NCBI GenBank assembly: GCA_028023455.1
Contig: JAQFVV010006503.1
Span: 361,001-425,000 of the forward strand
DNA from: Epiperipatus broadwayi
Lineage: Eukaryota; Onychophora; Udeonychophora; Euonychophora; Peripatidae
DNA length: 64,000 bases
Reading direction: 5' to 3'
Positions 49,046 to 59,849 of this stretch are shown here, piece after piece (positions within the stretch are counted from its first letter, which is position 1; each line of letters begins with the position of its first letter). A model generated the notes under the pieces. The model saw only the letters and a list, made by a program, of their open reading frames with translations, did no database searches and was not told the DNA's origin. The position numbers and the translations under genes are program-made.

Positions 49046-49792
49046 TATAACAAATACTTGTATTTAAAATATAAATAAAATATATTTAAATAATAAATAA
49101 AGCAGATTATATATGTAACTTGAAAAGAAACTAACTGAAAATCATATTTGCAAGTTTTTTGTAAAAATAATTGTTATTTAGAAAACTAGAATTTAGCATA
49201 ATGATACTATTTTATTTAATATATGTTTTACCAGTACTTAACTTCACTTTCCTTTTTAAATGAGTATGTAATTAAATTCATAAGTAAAAAAGCAAACATC
49301 GGAATCATTTTTTGAAAGGAAAATTGTTAAGGCAAAGATTTTTGCTGTGATTTATTTAAACTTTAGCATTTTCAAAATTGGATTCAGTATACAATAAAGA
49401 TTATCAATAAAATAACAATCAACATATACAATGGCATAAACAGGCCTCTCATAATTTTATTGTTAATAGTGAGATAGTCAAGGTAACTAAAAATGGACAT
49501 CCATTTGACAAGAAAACAGGCAATGGTTACTAAGTTCTTTTCAGAAAAGAAATTCACAGTCTGAAATAACTCAGATAATAATGCATGTTGATCAATAATT
49601 TCTAGAATACAATCAGAAGGCTGAAGCCTGGAGCAGCAGTATTATGTTTAGTCTGCATTATATATAAACACACACATGCAAATACACTTCTAATATTACA
49701 AAAAAAATCAAGTCAGATGTCACATGACCTTATTTAAACAAGCTTGTATTATCATAAATAAGCTCTTAACAATCTTTGCAGAATATCCCTAA

Positions 49793-49829
49793 CCCCAGAC
49801 TGGTTTCTGCTACTGGCTTCCTCAGTGAG
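49793..49829 (-). ncRNA. Hammerhead ribozyme-like motif (minus)
   Basis: Minus strand: CTCA (49829-49826), CTGAGGA (49825-49819), stem II GC/GC with a CAGTA loop (weak), GAAA (49807-49804), CCAGT, C49798 as cleavage base, then TGGGG (49797-49793), which closes stem I with one U.G pair. Core complete; stem II is very short. Confidence 0.6.
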
Positions 49830-50294
49830 GTGCTAGAGTATACAAGCATTAGATTAAAAATATCAGAACAAGCTCAGAATATTATCCAATGGATAACTAT
49901 TAAATAGAAAGTCTGAAATTTTCAGACATCCATATATCTTCTAGTCCAGCTATCTAGTGTAAATAGCCATATAAGGCTGACCTAAGTTCAGATACTCTAT
50001 ATATTAATAGCCCTTTATATAACATTTGTAATATATAAGCTTGTTTAAATTAGGTCATGTGATATCTGATTTGATATTTTGTAATTTTATTTTTTGCTAT
50101 TAAGACTTTGGTGAATTTATATTGCTAAAACTATTAATATATGGTGTATCTGAACTTAGTTCAGTCCCATATGGCTATTTAAGTTAGATAGCTGGATTGA
50201 AAGACATATGGATTTTCTACTTGATAGTTATTCATTAGATAAAGTGCTGGGTTTGTCCTGTTAATTTTAATCTAACACTTGAATATCCTAGCAC

Positions 50295-50331
50295 CTCACT
50301 GAGGAAGCCAATAGCAGAAACCAGTATGGGG
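50295..50331 (+). ncRNA. Hammerhead ribozyme-like motif (plus)
   Basis: CTCA (50295-50298; preceded by C), CTGAGGA (50299-50305), GC/GC stem II around CAATA, GAAA (50317-50320), CCAGT, A50326 as cleavage base (A is permitted), TGGGG (50327-50331). Partner of the minus-strand copy 0.5 kb away. Confidence 0.58.
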
Positions 50332-50376
50332 TTAGAGATATTCTGAAAAGCTTGTTAAGAACTTATTTGTGAGCTC

Positions 50377-51250
50377 TTAATATAAACTTTTAATATTGTA
50401 TTTATTACAGAATGCAAAAATGATTAAATATACACTCGTATTTACCACATATTTACAAAAACTTTTTGGTGAGGTATAGCTCCTTGTTTTGGGTGAACTA
50501 CACAAAAAGGAACTGCAATTACCATTATAGGTACCCCTACCACATCCTGCTGTATTTTGGCCAGCCTGCTTTATGAGTAAGACTAATGGCACTTCCCATT
50601 GTACTATGATAGCTTGCCTCATGCCAATGTTTGGATCTAGCAGCTCCAGTCCTGAATATGGAATTGCCTTGCTGCATCAACCATTTAGCTTTGATAGCTA
50701 TTGTCTGGTGAATATGTATACTATCTCTCAGATTTGACAATAGTTCTTTGGGGAACATATATACTGCAATTCACGTTTGACAGTAGTTCTCTGTGAGCAT
50801 ATGTACGACCGTTCAGCAATGTGATCATTGATTATGGCTTTTTGTTTTGTGACAATATTTCTGGGACTCTATCTTAAAAAAACTGGCTATTTATTTCCAT
50901 ATACCCATCCTTAATGAAACTAATCAGATTCAGTGAACATCATTGCCTATTGACCAACTCTTGCCATTGGTTATGGGTTATCTCTTTGTATACACATTGT
51001 TTAATGACAGAGAATACTCAATCTGAACTAGATAAGATGGAATCTGGACTAGTCCATTATTGAATGCAAGTTTAGATATGACAAGTAAATTGATAGCAGC
51101 AAATATTATTGTATCTTTCATGAAATAAGATGCTGCTTCTGGAAGCATTACTAGAAAAAGTCATCGCACTCCATCAAACCCCTTGTTACTGCTAACAACT
51201 CTGCTCTTACTATTTCACTACTATAAGATAGTAAACTCTTTTAATCACTA
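50377..51250. other. Less AT-rich island with overlapping frames, unrecognised
   Basis: Two overlapping minus-strand frames (50377-50622, 50537-50758) have balanced amino-acid composition, unlike their neighbours. I see no motif that names them, and the region has stops on every frame beyond them. It may be a fragment of an old mobile element or a pseudogene. No function is proposed. Confidence 0.3.
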
Positions 51251-51710
51251 TAAATATATCATTATTGTAAATATATGAAATCAGTGATTTGATGTTATTT
51301 TATTTGTACTCATTTTCCAATAGCAAAACGTACAGACATTTTTTAAACAAATTAAAAAGTAAAATATTTTTGCTCTATTTTTATTTTCAAAAACAAGTTT
51401 ATTTTAATTAAATTTAAAGATATATAATATTTTATAAAAATTGACAATCATATATAGTGAATTTTTTGATCACAAACATTTCCTTCTAAAACAAGAAACA
51501 TTAGTCTATGATCAGAAAACAAAGATAAAAAATGAAAATATTTGAAATAAAAATATCTTAAAAAATATAACTTTTCAAAATGATAACAAAATGTCATACT
51601 TTAAGTAGGATCTTTGAGATCACAAATTTAAGGACTTAATAAGTGTATCAAACTATCTTGCTTCTATAGTATAACATATTAATGAAAAAATAAGGCACAT
51701 AAAAGTTAAA

Positions 51711-52035
51711 GTCATATATCACATGACCTAATCTTTTTAAGCTTGTAAATATAAAACAATGAGCTGTGTTAATTGCTCTAACAAGTTATACTAGAAATGA
51801 TACCCTAACCTCAGACCAATTGTTTCATGCTTTGGCCCTCTTCAGTGAGATGCTAGAGTAGTTTCAGACACATATATCATATGGTCTAATCTTTTTAAGC
51901 TTGTAAATAAAAAAACAATGGGCTGTGCTAATTGCTAGCAAGAGAAAGCATTTCAAAACCTCTACTAGAAACCACACTCTAACCTCAGACCAATGGTACC
52001 ATGCTTTGGCACTCCACAATAAGCCACTAGGGTAG
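51711..52035 (-). mobile_element. Short tandem hammerhead monomers (period about 158-174)
   Basis: CTAATCTTTTTAAGCTTGTA..AAACAATG.GCTGTG (about 51728 and 51886) and CTAACCTCAGACCAAT (about 51805 and 51979) are each repeated; spacing grows from about 158 to 174 because of a small insertion. The first unit carries a complete hammerhead core; in the second, GAAA and CTGANGA are both destroyed. The small unit size matches what is known for metazoan retrozymes. Confidence 0.68.
51810..51849 (-). ncRNA. Hammerhead ribozyme-like motif in a short tandem monomer
   Basis: Minus strand: CTCA (51849-51846), CTGAAGA (51845-51839), GGGCCAAAGCAT as a weak stem II, GAAA (51826-51823), stem III ACAATTGGT (close to the palindrome ACCAATTGGT), C51814, then TGAG (51813-51810), which pairs perfectly with CTCA. 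Where the 48- to 50-kb copies have TGGGG with CTCA or CCTCA, this one has TGAG with CTCA, so a G.U pair becomes A-U. Confidence 0.62.
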
Positions 52036-52069
52036 TTTCAGTAAAAAATATAGAGGAATCCTACAGGTG

Positions 52070-54767
52070 AAAATTTTTAATATATTGCATAATAATGCAT
52101 TAAAAGCATAATTGTGAAAAATTATATACATGTTCAAAATAAGGTGAATTTCTATAAAGCTCTTGACTAAGAACAATTTTGGATTAAAATTAACCTTAAA
52201 TATAGAGTTGGAAATATTATTTGGTAATAATAGTATTGCAAAAAATGATAAATAAGAACATTAGTAAGAACTGTAGTAAACAAAAATCCTAAAATCAGTT
52301 AAAGTTTACGATGTGAAATTAAAGTTGAGAGACCTTGCTGACGACTGTCTATTAATATTCTATAAATGGAAGGTTTCAGCTAATTAATTTCTCACTTATT
52401 AATTAGATCAGCATGATCAAAATTAAAATAAGTAAAGAAATATTGTTCAGAATAAAGTAATGAATGTTATAAAATAATTGGAGTGGATGATATTTTTATG
52501 GGAAAAAAATTAAGCTCTAATGAAAAAAAAATTATTCAGGACATATTCAATTTAAATCACATACACAACTTATTTAATGAGTTGTGGCACTAATGACTTA
52601 AATATTCATAATAATTAGATAGAATATCATCAGAAAAAAGATTAATGCTATCATTACATTTTTTAAGCACGATATAGCCTTGACGTTGGATGGATATTAT
52701 TTTTACATATGTTGGATATAATTCAATGGTATACAGTCTCTTTACATGTTTAGAGAGTATTGCAATGAAGCTATAATAAAAAATGAAAAATTAGTCTTAT
52801 TAAGAATGTAGATAAAGTGAATAATAGAGCAAATATTATCCAACTGTATTGTGATAATTAGAGGAGAAAATCATGTGAAATACCTATGCCATGAAAATCT
52901 TGTTAGGGTTTGAGAAACAACAAAAGTGTATAATTTTGATCTAATGAAAACAGGAACAGAAATAAAAAAAGCATCCCTGAGAAAGTCATTCAAGATAGTG
53001 AACACACAATAAAAGACAACATGAGGAAAGAAATAAATGCTCAAATTCAGCAGAGGAGCAGGTTTTACTGAAACAGGAGGGAAAATCACTTAGGCCAAGA
53101 TGGGAGAAGTGAAGATCTAGCAAACGACAAGGTTATATCTAAGAAACCTAAACAGAATTTTTTTCTGGAGTGTGGGGAAGTGTAATGTTTATAAAAATAT
53201 GTACATTGCAATTTTATTTGACATGATCTAAAGTTATTCTGTTTTCTCATCTTGCCTTTGGGTCCTATCCCTCACAATAATGCTTATCCCTATGTGCTTG
53301 AACAAGTCACTTCCTATTAATAGACCAATATTTTTATTGTTATATTTTGTCCCCACAAATGATTAAAAATTTAAAAAAGGAGTTGTACGTGTAAATGATG
53401 CATTTTTAATAACAGATATGTTTTATAAAGCTTATGGTATGTATATTATCTTTAAGTTATAATAATTTACTTTTTATTTGTCAAAATTAATATTTTCGTT
53501 TGTAATAAAAAAATTAAAGCATGGGTCTTATTGCAAGGCAGCAAAGATGAAATATGGAAGCTGCAATTGTGGGTGAGTGTAAACAAAGTTTCCATGCAGA
53601 AGGCAAATATAAAAGTTAGGGAAAAATAAATTTATTAATTCAAACTAAAGAATGATGCTTATTGAAAATCAGTGGTGAATAATTAGAGTGGTATATATAG
53701 TTGAATTAGTTGCATTTAATTTTTTTTATTCCTTCTCTCATTTTGTGCTATAAAGAAGTTAATCAGTCATTGAACATTTAAAGCTTGGAATTACCAGTGG
53801 GTTAAAAGCTGAAATAACCAATGTAGATGTTCCCAAACCCTGAGAAGGCCAATATCTGATTGACCTAACACTATAATAGCCTTCAGAACTAGTGATAAAA
53901 TATTGCAAGTGGCTGGCTAAAGATGTAATACATCTGTCATCATTAAACTTATTCTCAGCATCTGAAAATGAAGGTTTGACCAGCTGATATATACATATTC
54001 CTTCAGAAAAAAATGGATTAATTCCATCATTAAATTTCTCAAGTAGTATTTGATTCATATGATGAATTAACTTGAGAGAGATTGATAATATTGTCTAGAA
54101 TACTGGTAATATAGCTTAAAGGATATAAATATTTTTTTACAAATTTAGAAAGCTGGCACAACAATATCTTATTGGTTGTAAAAAGACATATAATTAACTA
54201 GGCACAGGCAATATGAGCTCATGAAGATGAGCATAAAGAGACATTCTTGACTTTATTCCATTGTTTTATCAATGCATCCAAATAGATTATAAAGAACATT
54301 AATTCAAGGGATAAATTCTAAACATTGAAACCATGAACTATGCTATATCAATGTACTTAACTTTAATTACACATTATCAAAAAAATTAAAATAAAACTGT
54401 ATATAAATACAAAACAACAACAAAAAACATTAAAATTTACAAATTTAATTCACTTTATGATAATTGAGCAGTACATGATCACTTTAAAAAAAGTAAAATT
54501 TTAAATTATATCAATAGTCTTATTTTCATCTCAAAGCATCATAACACCATATTCATTAATAACATTTTAGTTAATGTTGAAAATATATATTTTGTATTCT
54601 TTCTTTGCTATCCTTTCTAAATTTGATGTGCAATATTTCATGTAATAAAATATTTTTTAAGAATAATGCTAAAAGTTTTACAAAATTTTAGAACATATTT
54701 AAAGTTAATACTGACTTAAAACATTAAAAACAATTAGAGAGATCATAATTTCTTGATAAAGAGATTG
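52070..54767. other. AT-rich stretch, no gene supported
   Basis: A 99-codon minus-strand frame at 53759-54058 has fairly balanced composition and is the best candidate for a genuine short exon or pseudo-exon here, but it has no recognisable domain and no supporting neighbours. The plus strand around 52.92-53.15 kb is A/G-rich and may be old retroelement ORF. Confidence 0.4.
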
Positions 54768-54776
54768 GTCTATTAT

Positions 54777-55050
54777 ACAGGTTAATAATTACACAATGTT
54801 TTGAGTAGTATTATTCTCCACTCTTCTTCAGGTGTTGCTGGCCTATATGCACAGTGACAATATTCACTTAGAAGTTGAACTCACACCTTTAGATTCTTGA
54901 ATATTGAATTTAAGACAAACCCTCTACCAACTGAGCTATTCAAGAATCTAAAGGTGTGAGTTCAACATCTAAATGAATATTGTTACTGACATATAGGCCA
55001 GCAACACCTGAATAAAAGTGGAGAATAATACTCCTCGAAATGTGTAATTA
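54777..55050. mobile_element. Fold-back SINE insertion, family Y
   Basis: Left arm (54787-54901) and right arm (54939-55049) are reverse complements (GAGTAGTATTATTCTCCACT against AGTGGAGAATAATACTCCTC; AGATTCTTGAATA against TATTCAAGAATCT). The minus-strand centre has box A TAGCTCAGTTGGTAGAGGG (54938-54920), and the arm carries the GTGTGAGTTCAAC box B region. GTCTATTAT at 54768-54776 and 55051-55059 is a plausible 9-bp duplication. Same SINE as at 461 and 10.2 kb. Confidence 0.75.
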
Positions 55051-55720
55051 GTCTATTATGTTTCTATAAAGAAAAAGTTGTTAAAAATACCCAGAATGTA
55101 TTCAATTTTAATGAATGTCAAAAATTTCATTATTTACTTTATTTGAAGAATAAGAATATGCTACAGCAAGTATTTCTATTCTTATTTTTTAGTGATTAAA
55201 TGACTAACACACACTCATTGACATATATTTTAATGTCTCCACTTAATCTATTATTAATAACTATATTATCATTATTTTAAAAAAATGTTTATACTATAAT
55301 CTTAATTTAGATATATGCATAATATACATATAGAAAGGGTATGTGGTGAAAAATACTATATGCTTGCAGTTTAATCAACAATACATATTCTATTGTAATC
55401 AAAAGTTTATTAATAAATGTGATTTATTATATACTATATACATTTGAATGAGATGCTTGCAACAAAATATAGTCTAGTTTGTAGATCCACTGTATATCTA
55501 GTAATTTAGCCAAACAGTTATAATAAAAAGGTAAGGAAAGTAGCAAGAAAAAGAATGGATATTATAAGACAAGTCAAAAACTTGTTGAAATTTATGAGTG
55601 AGTAACAAAATCTATGTACTTATTTATTTTAATAAAGTAGCTTAGGAAGCATATTAATGTTTCACAGCATCAGTCATGTGAGATGGATGATTTTAATAGA
55701 ATTAATTCATTTAGACTTTT

Positions 55721-55733
55721 AAGAATAATTTAT
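55721..55733. repeat. 13-bp target-site duplication, left copy
   Basis: AAGAATAATTTAT, repeated exactly at 56158-56170. Confidence 0.75.
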
Positions 55734-56157
55734 AATGAGATATTATTTTATATAGCGCTATGTTTTTTTATGTAATAGTAATATTAGTAATTAAGTCAAT
55801 ACACATGTGCTTTAAAGATAAATTCTAAATGAATACTCTCAATTTTTCCAAACATGAGATATAGTATTTTAGAAAGAATGGAATAAATCCACCCATTCTT
55901 TCAACCCAAACGTTTATGTATGGGCAAATCTTAAGTGTGTGGAAATAAGAGCATGAAGGTGTTAAACGATCACTTAACATCTTCACGCTCTTATTTCCAC
56001 ACACTTAAGATTTATTTGCTTATACATAAACATTTGGGTCAAAAGAATGGGTGGATTTATTCCATTCTTTCTAAAATACTACATCTCGTGTCTGGAAAAA
56101 TTGAGAGTATTCATTTAGAATTTATCTTTAAAGCGCATGTGCATTGGCTTAATCGCT
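55734..56157. mobile_element. Large fold-back insertion, about 175-bp arms, 8-nt loop
   Basis: Arms 55791-55965 and 55974-56152 are near-perfect reverse complements around the loop ACGATCAC; only about 57 bases at the left end are unpaired. Exact 13-bp duplications lie on both sides. Arm phrases include GATAAATTCTAAATGAATAC, GGAATAAATCCACCCATTCT and TTAAGTGTGTGGAAATAAGA. No tRNA box pair is evident, so the source family is unknown. The 74-codon frame at 55935-56159 is one arm read through and is not a gene. Confidence 0.8.
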
Positions 56158-56169
56158 AAGAATAATTTA

Positions 56170-56820
56170 TGTAAATGTTTTGACTTAATATCTTTTATTG
56201 TGATAGGTTTTAAATTATTTCTGAAGGATATGTAATTGGAAGACCATTTTTAAAAAAGATGATATATATTAATAAATTGATTAAACATCGCTATCAAAAC
56301 TGAGTAAAACAAATATGTAAAAGTACAATAAGAATATAGTCTAGAAATTTATAAACACTGATTGTAATTACCTTGATTTCAAGAATAATGTGTTGTGATA
56401 GATTATCTACAGCAAATTTAACTTTAAGATATCAAATAATTTTTACACTCACACTAGTATTTTCAGGCATACATAACTAGTGGTTTAACAAATCATTAAA
56501 AAAAATGGAATAATTTTATGAAATTTCAAGATCATAAAAATGTGAATAATAATGCATTTAACGTTAGTTTATAATGTATTTTGTTACATTTTCTATGCTG
56601 CTGACCGAGTAGGGGTTAATTAAATGCCTTTGAGGCCGATGTTTTGCAAATCACAGTCCTATTTTATAACAAATCAATTAGCAATGTAATGTTCTTGTTC
56701 TATTTTACATATAATAATACAGCTTAAACAAATTATTTAAAATTTTTATTAAATGAGATTAGCGAATTTAAAATAATATCTGAATTTCTTTGCAGATCAC
56801 TAAAGTTTTGTATCTATTGA
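56170..56820. other. AT-rich DNA without recognisable features
   Basis: No supported gene or repeat. Confidence 0.5.
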
Positions 56821-56829
56821 ATATTATAA

Positions 56830-58820
56830 TAAAATACAGAAAGAATTAGCTGAGAGCCTAATAAAAGAATTAAAATCCTAAAATTTATTGTTATTAAAGA
56901 ACCTAATCCTCTGATTTCTGGAAAAATACTGCATATCCCTACAAGTTTTACTGAAGATTTTTTTCATACTAAAATAAATAGATATGCTGATGTCATCAAA
57001 ATGGAAAGAGAAATGACCCCTAATATTCTTATTAAATTCCATCTGATGCATGGAGAATAATACTTAAACTGAACAAAGATGTATCAAAGGAACAAATTAT
57101 TCGTAAAATTTTAAAGAATAAAATTCCCATTTCCATCATATTAAAAGGTATAAATCCTCTCTGTTTCAGATGTAATAGGGTGGTGCACATAGCAGTTAAC
57201 TGTGATGCTGGAAGCTATGAAAAGTGTAATAAAATTAATATAGACTGGATCATTTATGTAGTGTCGGTAATGTTATAATCTGGCCTACTGTGGTTGCATT
57301 CCAAACATATGAGGCTCAAATTGATGAAATTGATTTTAGAGCACAAAATATTGAGAAGGCAATTGAAAGAGTTTTAATAATAGTTCTAAAACTTCAATCT
57401 CATATGTCTTATTATGGGATTAAGTAAGATGAGATGCTCATTAAATGGGAAGCATATTAGTAATAATGAAATAACTCACTTAACTGAAAAAGACCAATAT
57501 ATATATATATATAACATTAAGGTGATATCTAGTGTACTAAAAAATCAAGAATGCTAACAAAACACCTGAAGAAAAAACCTTATTGTATCAAAATCAAAAC
57601 AAAACAATAAATGAGCAAAAATGTCAGTTGAAGATTCAAAAAATTAAATATAACAAACTCTGCTTTTAAAAATTAACCGGAAATTAATTCTAAAAAAATA
57701 TATAATTAAAAACTGATAAATAGAACTTTAAAAATAATGACACTAAATGGCAGAAAAATTAATGATCCAAATAAAATAAATAAAATATTAAATTATATAA
57801 GGGAATAGAAAAATGATATAATTATACTCATGGAAACAAAGATAAATATTACTACATCAGTTTCTATAACAAATTCTCTGGTTAAACCCAGTATTGGTTT
57901 ACAGAAAGCTAATAATAAAACCAGTTCAAAGAGTAGCAGTGTTATTCAATATTAATTTAGATTTAGAGAGGATTCTGCTTTTAACTTTGCAAAAAACTTA
58001 TATAATTGTTTACTTAGTTTTTTAAAAAGTATTTCACTATTTTATAGCAATTTTTTCCATAGCAAAGAAAAAAAAAGGGCAGAGACATTTTTAATACTCT
58101 ATATAATGTTCAAAAAAATTGCTTCAATACCCAAGTATAATAATATTGGGTGGTAGTCTTGATTGTGTATATCAAGATCTTCCAAATGAATTAAAATATA
58201 AAATGAAAGAATTATCCACTTTTTCATTGCAAAATAATATCCTTCTAATGTATATTATTTTTTTCAATAATAGATTTTTATTACTCATTGATTTGTTTTT
58301 TTATTTCAGGGTATAAATTAAATAATGCTAAAATAAATGCATTATTCCTGGAATTTATGACCATTTAAGTATATAATTGTAATTGAAGATTATGAAAAAG
58401 ATAAGAATTTTTATAAATATTACTTAAGAAAAAACATAATAGATAACATTACATTTGCATTAGATGAGATTACTAAACTTTAGTTATAATTAATTATTAT
58501 ACAAGAAGTTGAAATCTACCACCTTGTGCAGCATGATATAAAATAAAAAAGAACCTAAATGAATTATGTAGAAAGAGAACCAAATCATTATGTCACAAAA
58601 TCAAATTAAACAGAGAATTTTAGATATAAAGAATATGTTCTGGTTATTATTTTCTTTTAAGCCGAATTATAAAATAATTAATAATCTACAAGATGAATAT
58701 ATGATGAATTATATAAACAAAAATCTAAGCAAAAAAAAGCTAATTTTTCTAGTTTTCTTTTTTTAAACAATTGTTTTAAAATGAAAATAAAAACAATTTT
58801 GAATAAAAAACTTAATTACT
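56830..58820 (+). pseudogene. Decayed LINE: gag-like CCHC knuckle, endonuclease traces, linker
   Basis: Plus-strand non-LTR retrotransposon fossil. 57162-57203 reads CFRCNRVVHIAVNC, an exact C-x2-C-x4-H-x4-C zinc knuckle as in LINE ORF1 proteins, preceded by INPL. About 57735-57850 reads MTLNGRKI, then DIIILMETKI, resembling the start of an AP-type endonuclease (N..GL and Q/MET with the catalytic Glu). 58119-58316 contains IIILGGSLDCV, matching the GGDFN..V box. About 58550-58620 (LNELCRKRTKSLCHKIKLN) fits the endonuclease-RT linker. The RT itself is absent before (AT)n at 58.86 kb. Many stops; ancient and inactive. It may or may not be the 17-kb family. Confidence 0.6.
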
Positions 58821-58861
58821 GATTTATTATACATATATAATTATGTACACATACTACATAT

Positions 58862-58881
58862 GATATATATATATATATATT
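58862..58881. repeat. (AT)n microsatellite
   Basis: Short alternating run closing the LINE fossil. Other short runs lie at 57498-57512, 59069-59081 and 59961-59978. Confidence 0.85.
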
Positions 58882-59469
58882 GAAGCAATCGATGTCTAAT
58901 CATCATCGAGCTTCATGTTTCACCATCTATACTAACCTCCTAGGGGTCCGCAATTCAGACCCTGCTATAAATATATGCTATTCACTCACACACTATGCTG
59001 AATCATTAGAAAGATTAGTAAAATTAATTTTATTTAGTAAAATAAAACAGCAGTGTGCATGATGCGTATATATATATATGAATGAAGCAATAATGTTATT
59101 AATGTTTATTGCTGACAACTAAACATTTTCTTTATATAATTGTAAATGTTTTTTGTTATCTGTATATGTATTTTGATTTAAAGTATTTAATTAAACTATT
59201 GGAATGTAACAACAAAGAAAATGGGGAGGCTCGAAATGCTAAAATAATCTTTGTTTAATTTCAGCTTGTTGCCTTTAATTAAAATTGTCAATCGCAATTA
59301 AGATCGACAACAAATCATTTATCAATTGTTGTTGAATGATTTAAATTGCTAAAAATGGTATTTCAAGCCTTATCTGTATAAAAACATGTTGTTAATTAAA
59401 TGTTGTTTGTAAAGGGATTATAGAGATGGGTTGGAATATGAAATTGCATTCTGGGCAGTATTAAAATGT

Positions 59470-59515
59470 TATAAAAGGAACCACAGAACAAAGGAAGTAG
59501 TTACTTTCAGTTTTA
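59470..59515 (+). promoter_or_regulatory. TATA box and initiator-like sequence, possible LTR or gene promoter
   Basis: TATAAAAGG at 59470-59478 and TTTCAGTTTT at about 59505-59514, a TCAGT-type initiator, some 38 bases downstream. This is slightly longer than the usual 30. After it the sequence is less AT-rich (CCTCCTCTCC, GCCTGCCTGCC) and reaches a donor-like TTAG|GTAAAAT near 59721. Upstream, TGTAAC at 59205 could be the start of an LTR. Two readings are open: a non-coding first exon of a host gene, or a solo LTR. I could not find a matching LTR end or duplication. Confidence 0.3.
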
Positions 59516-59849
59516 ATTGAGTTCAGAGGAGTTTTTAGTTGAGTTTAATTACTTTTAAGAAGTCAAGAGAAGTTTAGTGCAATGGAGCATGAGTAGTGGA
59601 GCTATCCTCCTCTCCTTTTCTCTCGGAGGACTGTCTACCAGCCATCAAAATTCCATCTTACTGGCCATATGAGATGACGTAAAATTGCCAACCTGCCTGC
59701 CTGCCACTATGCTGATATCTTAGGTAAAATCATGTAATTTAGAGCTGCTTTAATATGAACATTCATGGATGATTTATAATTTGTAGCTAAATTAATTCAT
59801 AGATCCATTTATGATGTTTTGCTAGTTTTGCTCATAAACTCTCTCTCTA

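Larger units (their letters stand above)
49715..50370. mobile_element. Inverted pair of hammerhead elements
   Basis: A minus-oriented copy (about 49715-50000) faces a plus-oriented copy (about 50140-50370). Both have the conserved internal box (minus 49925-49997; plus 50148-50210) and a hammerhead-like core. The outer parts also match: TCACATGACCTTATTTAAAC on the left corresponds inverted to the 50038-50070 segment. Related by sequence to the 51.7-52.0 kb repeats. Non-coding. Confidence 0.7.

Noticed and set aside
50377-50758. Overlapping minus-strand frames as a host gene
   Set aside because: Composition is suggestive, but no family is recognisable and adjoining sequence is closed in all frames.
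53759-54058. 99-residue minus-strand protein
   Set aside because: Balanced composition but no motif, no splice context I trust and no neighbouring exons; mentioned only as a possibility.
55935-56159. 74-codon open frame
   Set aside because: It is one arm of the large fold-back insertion, with no protein motif.
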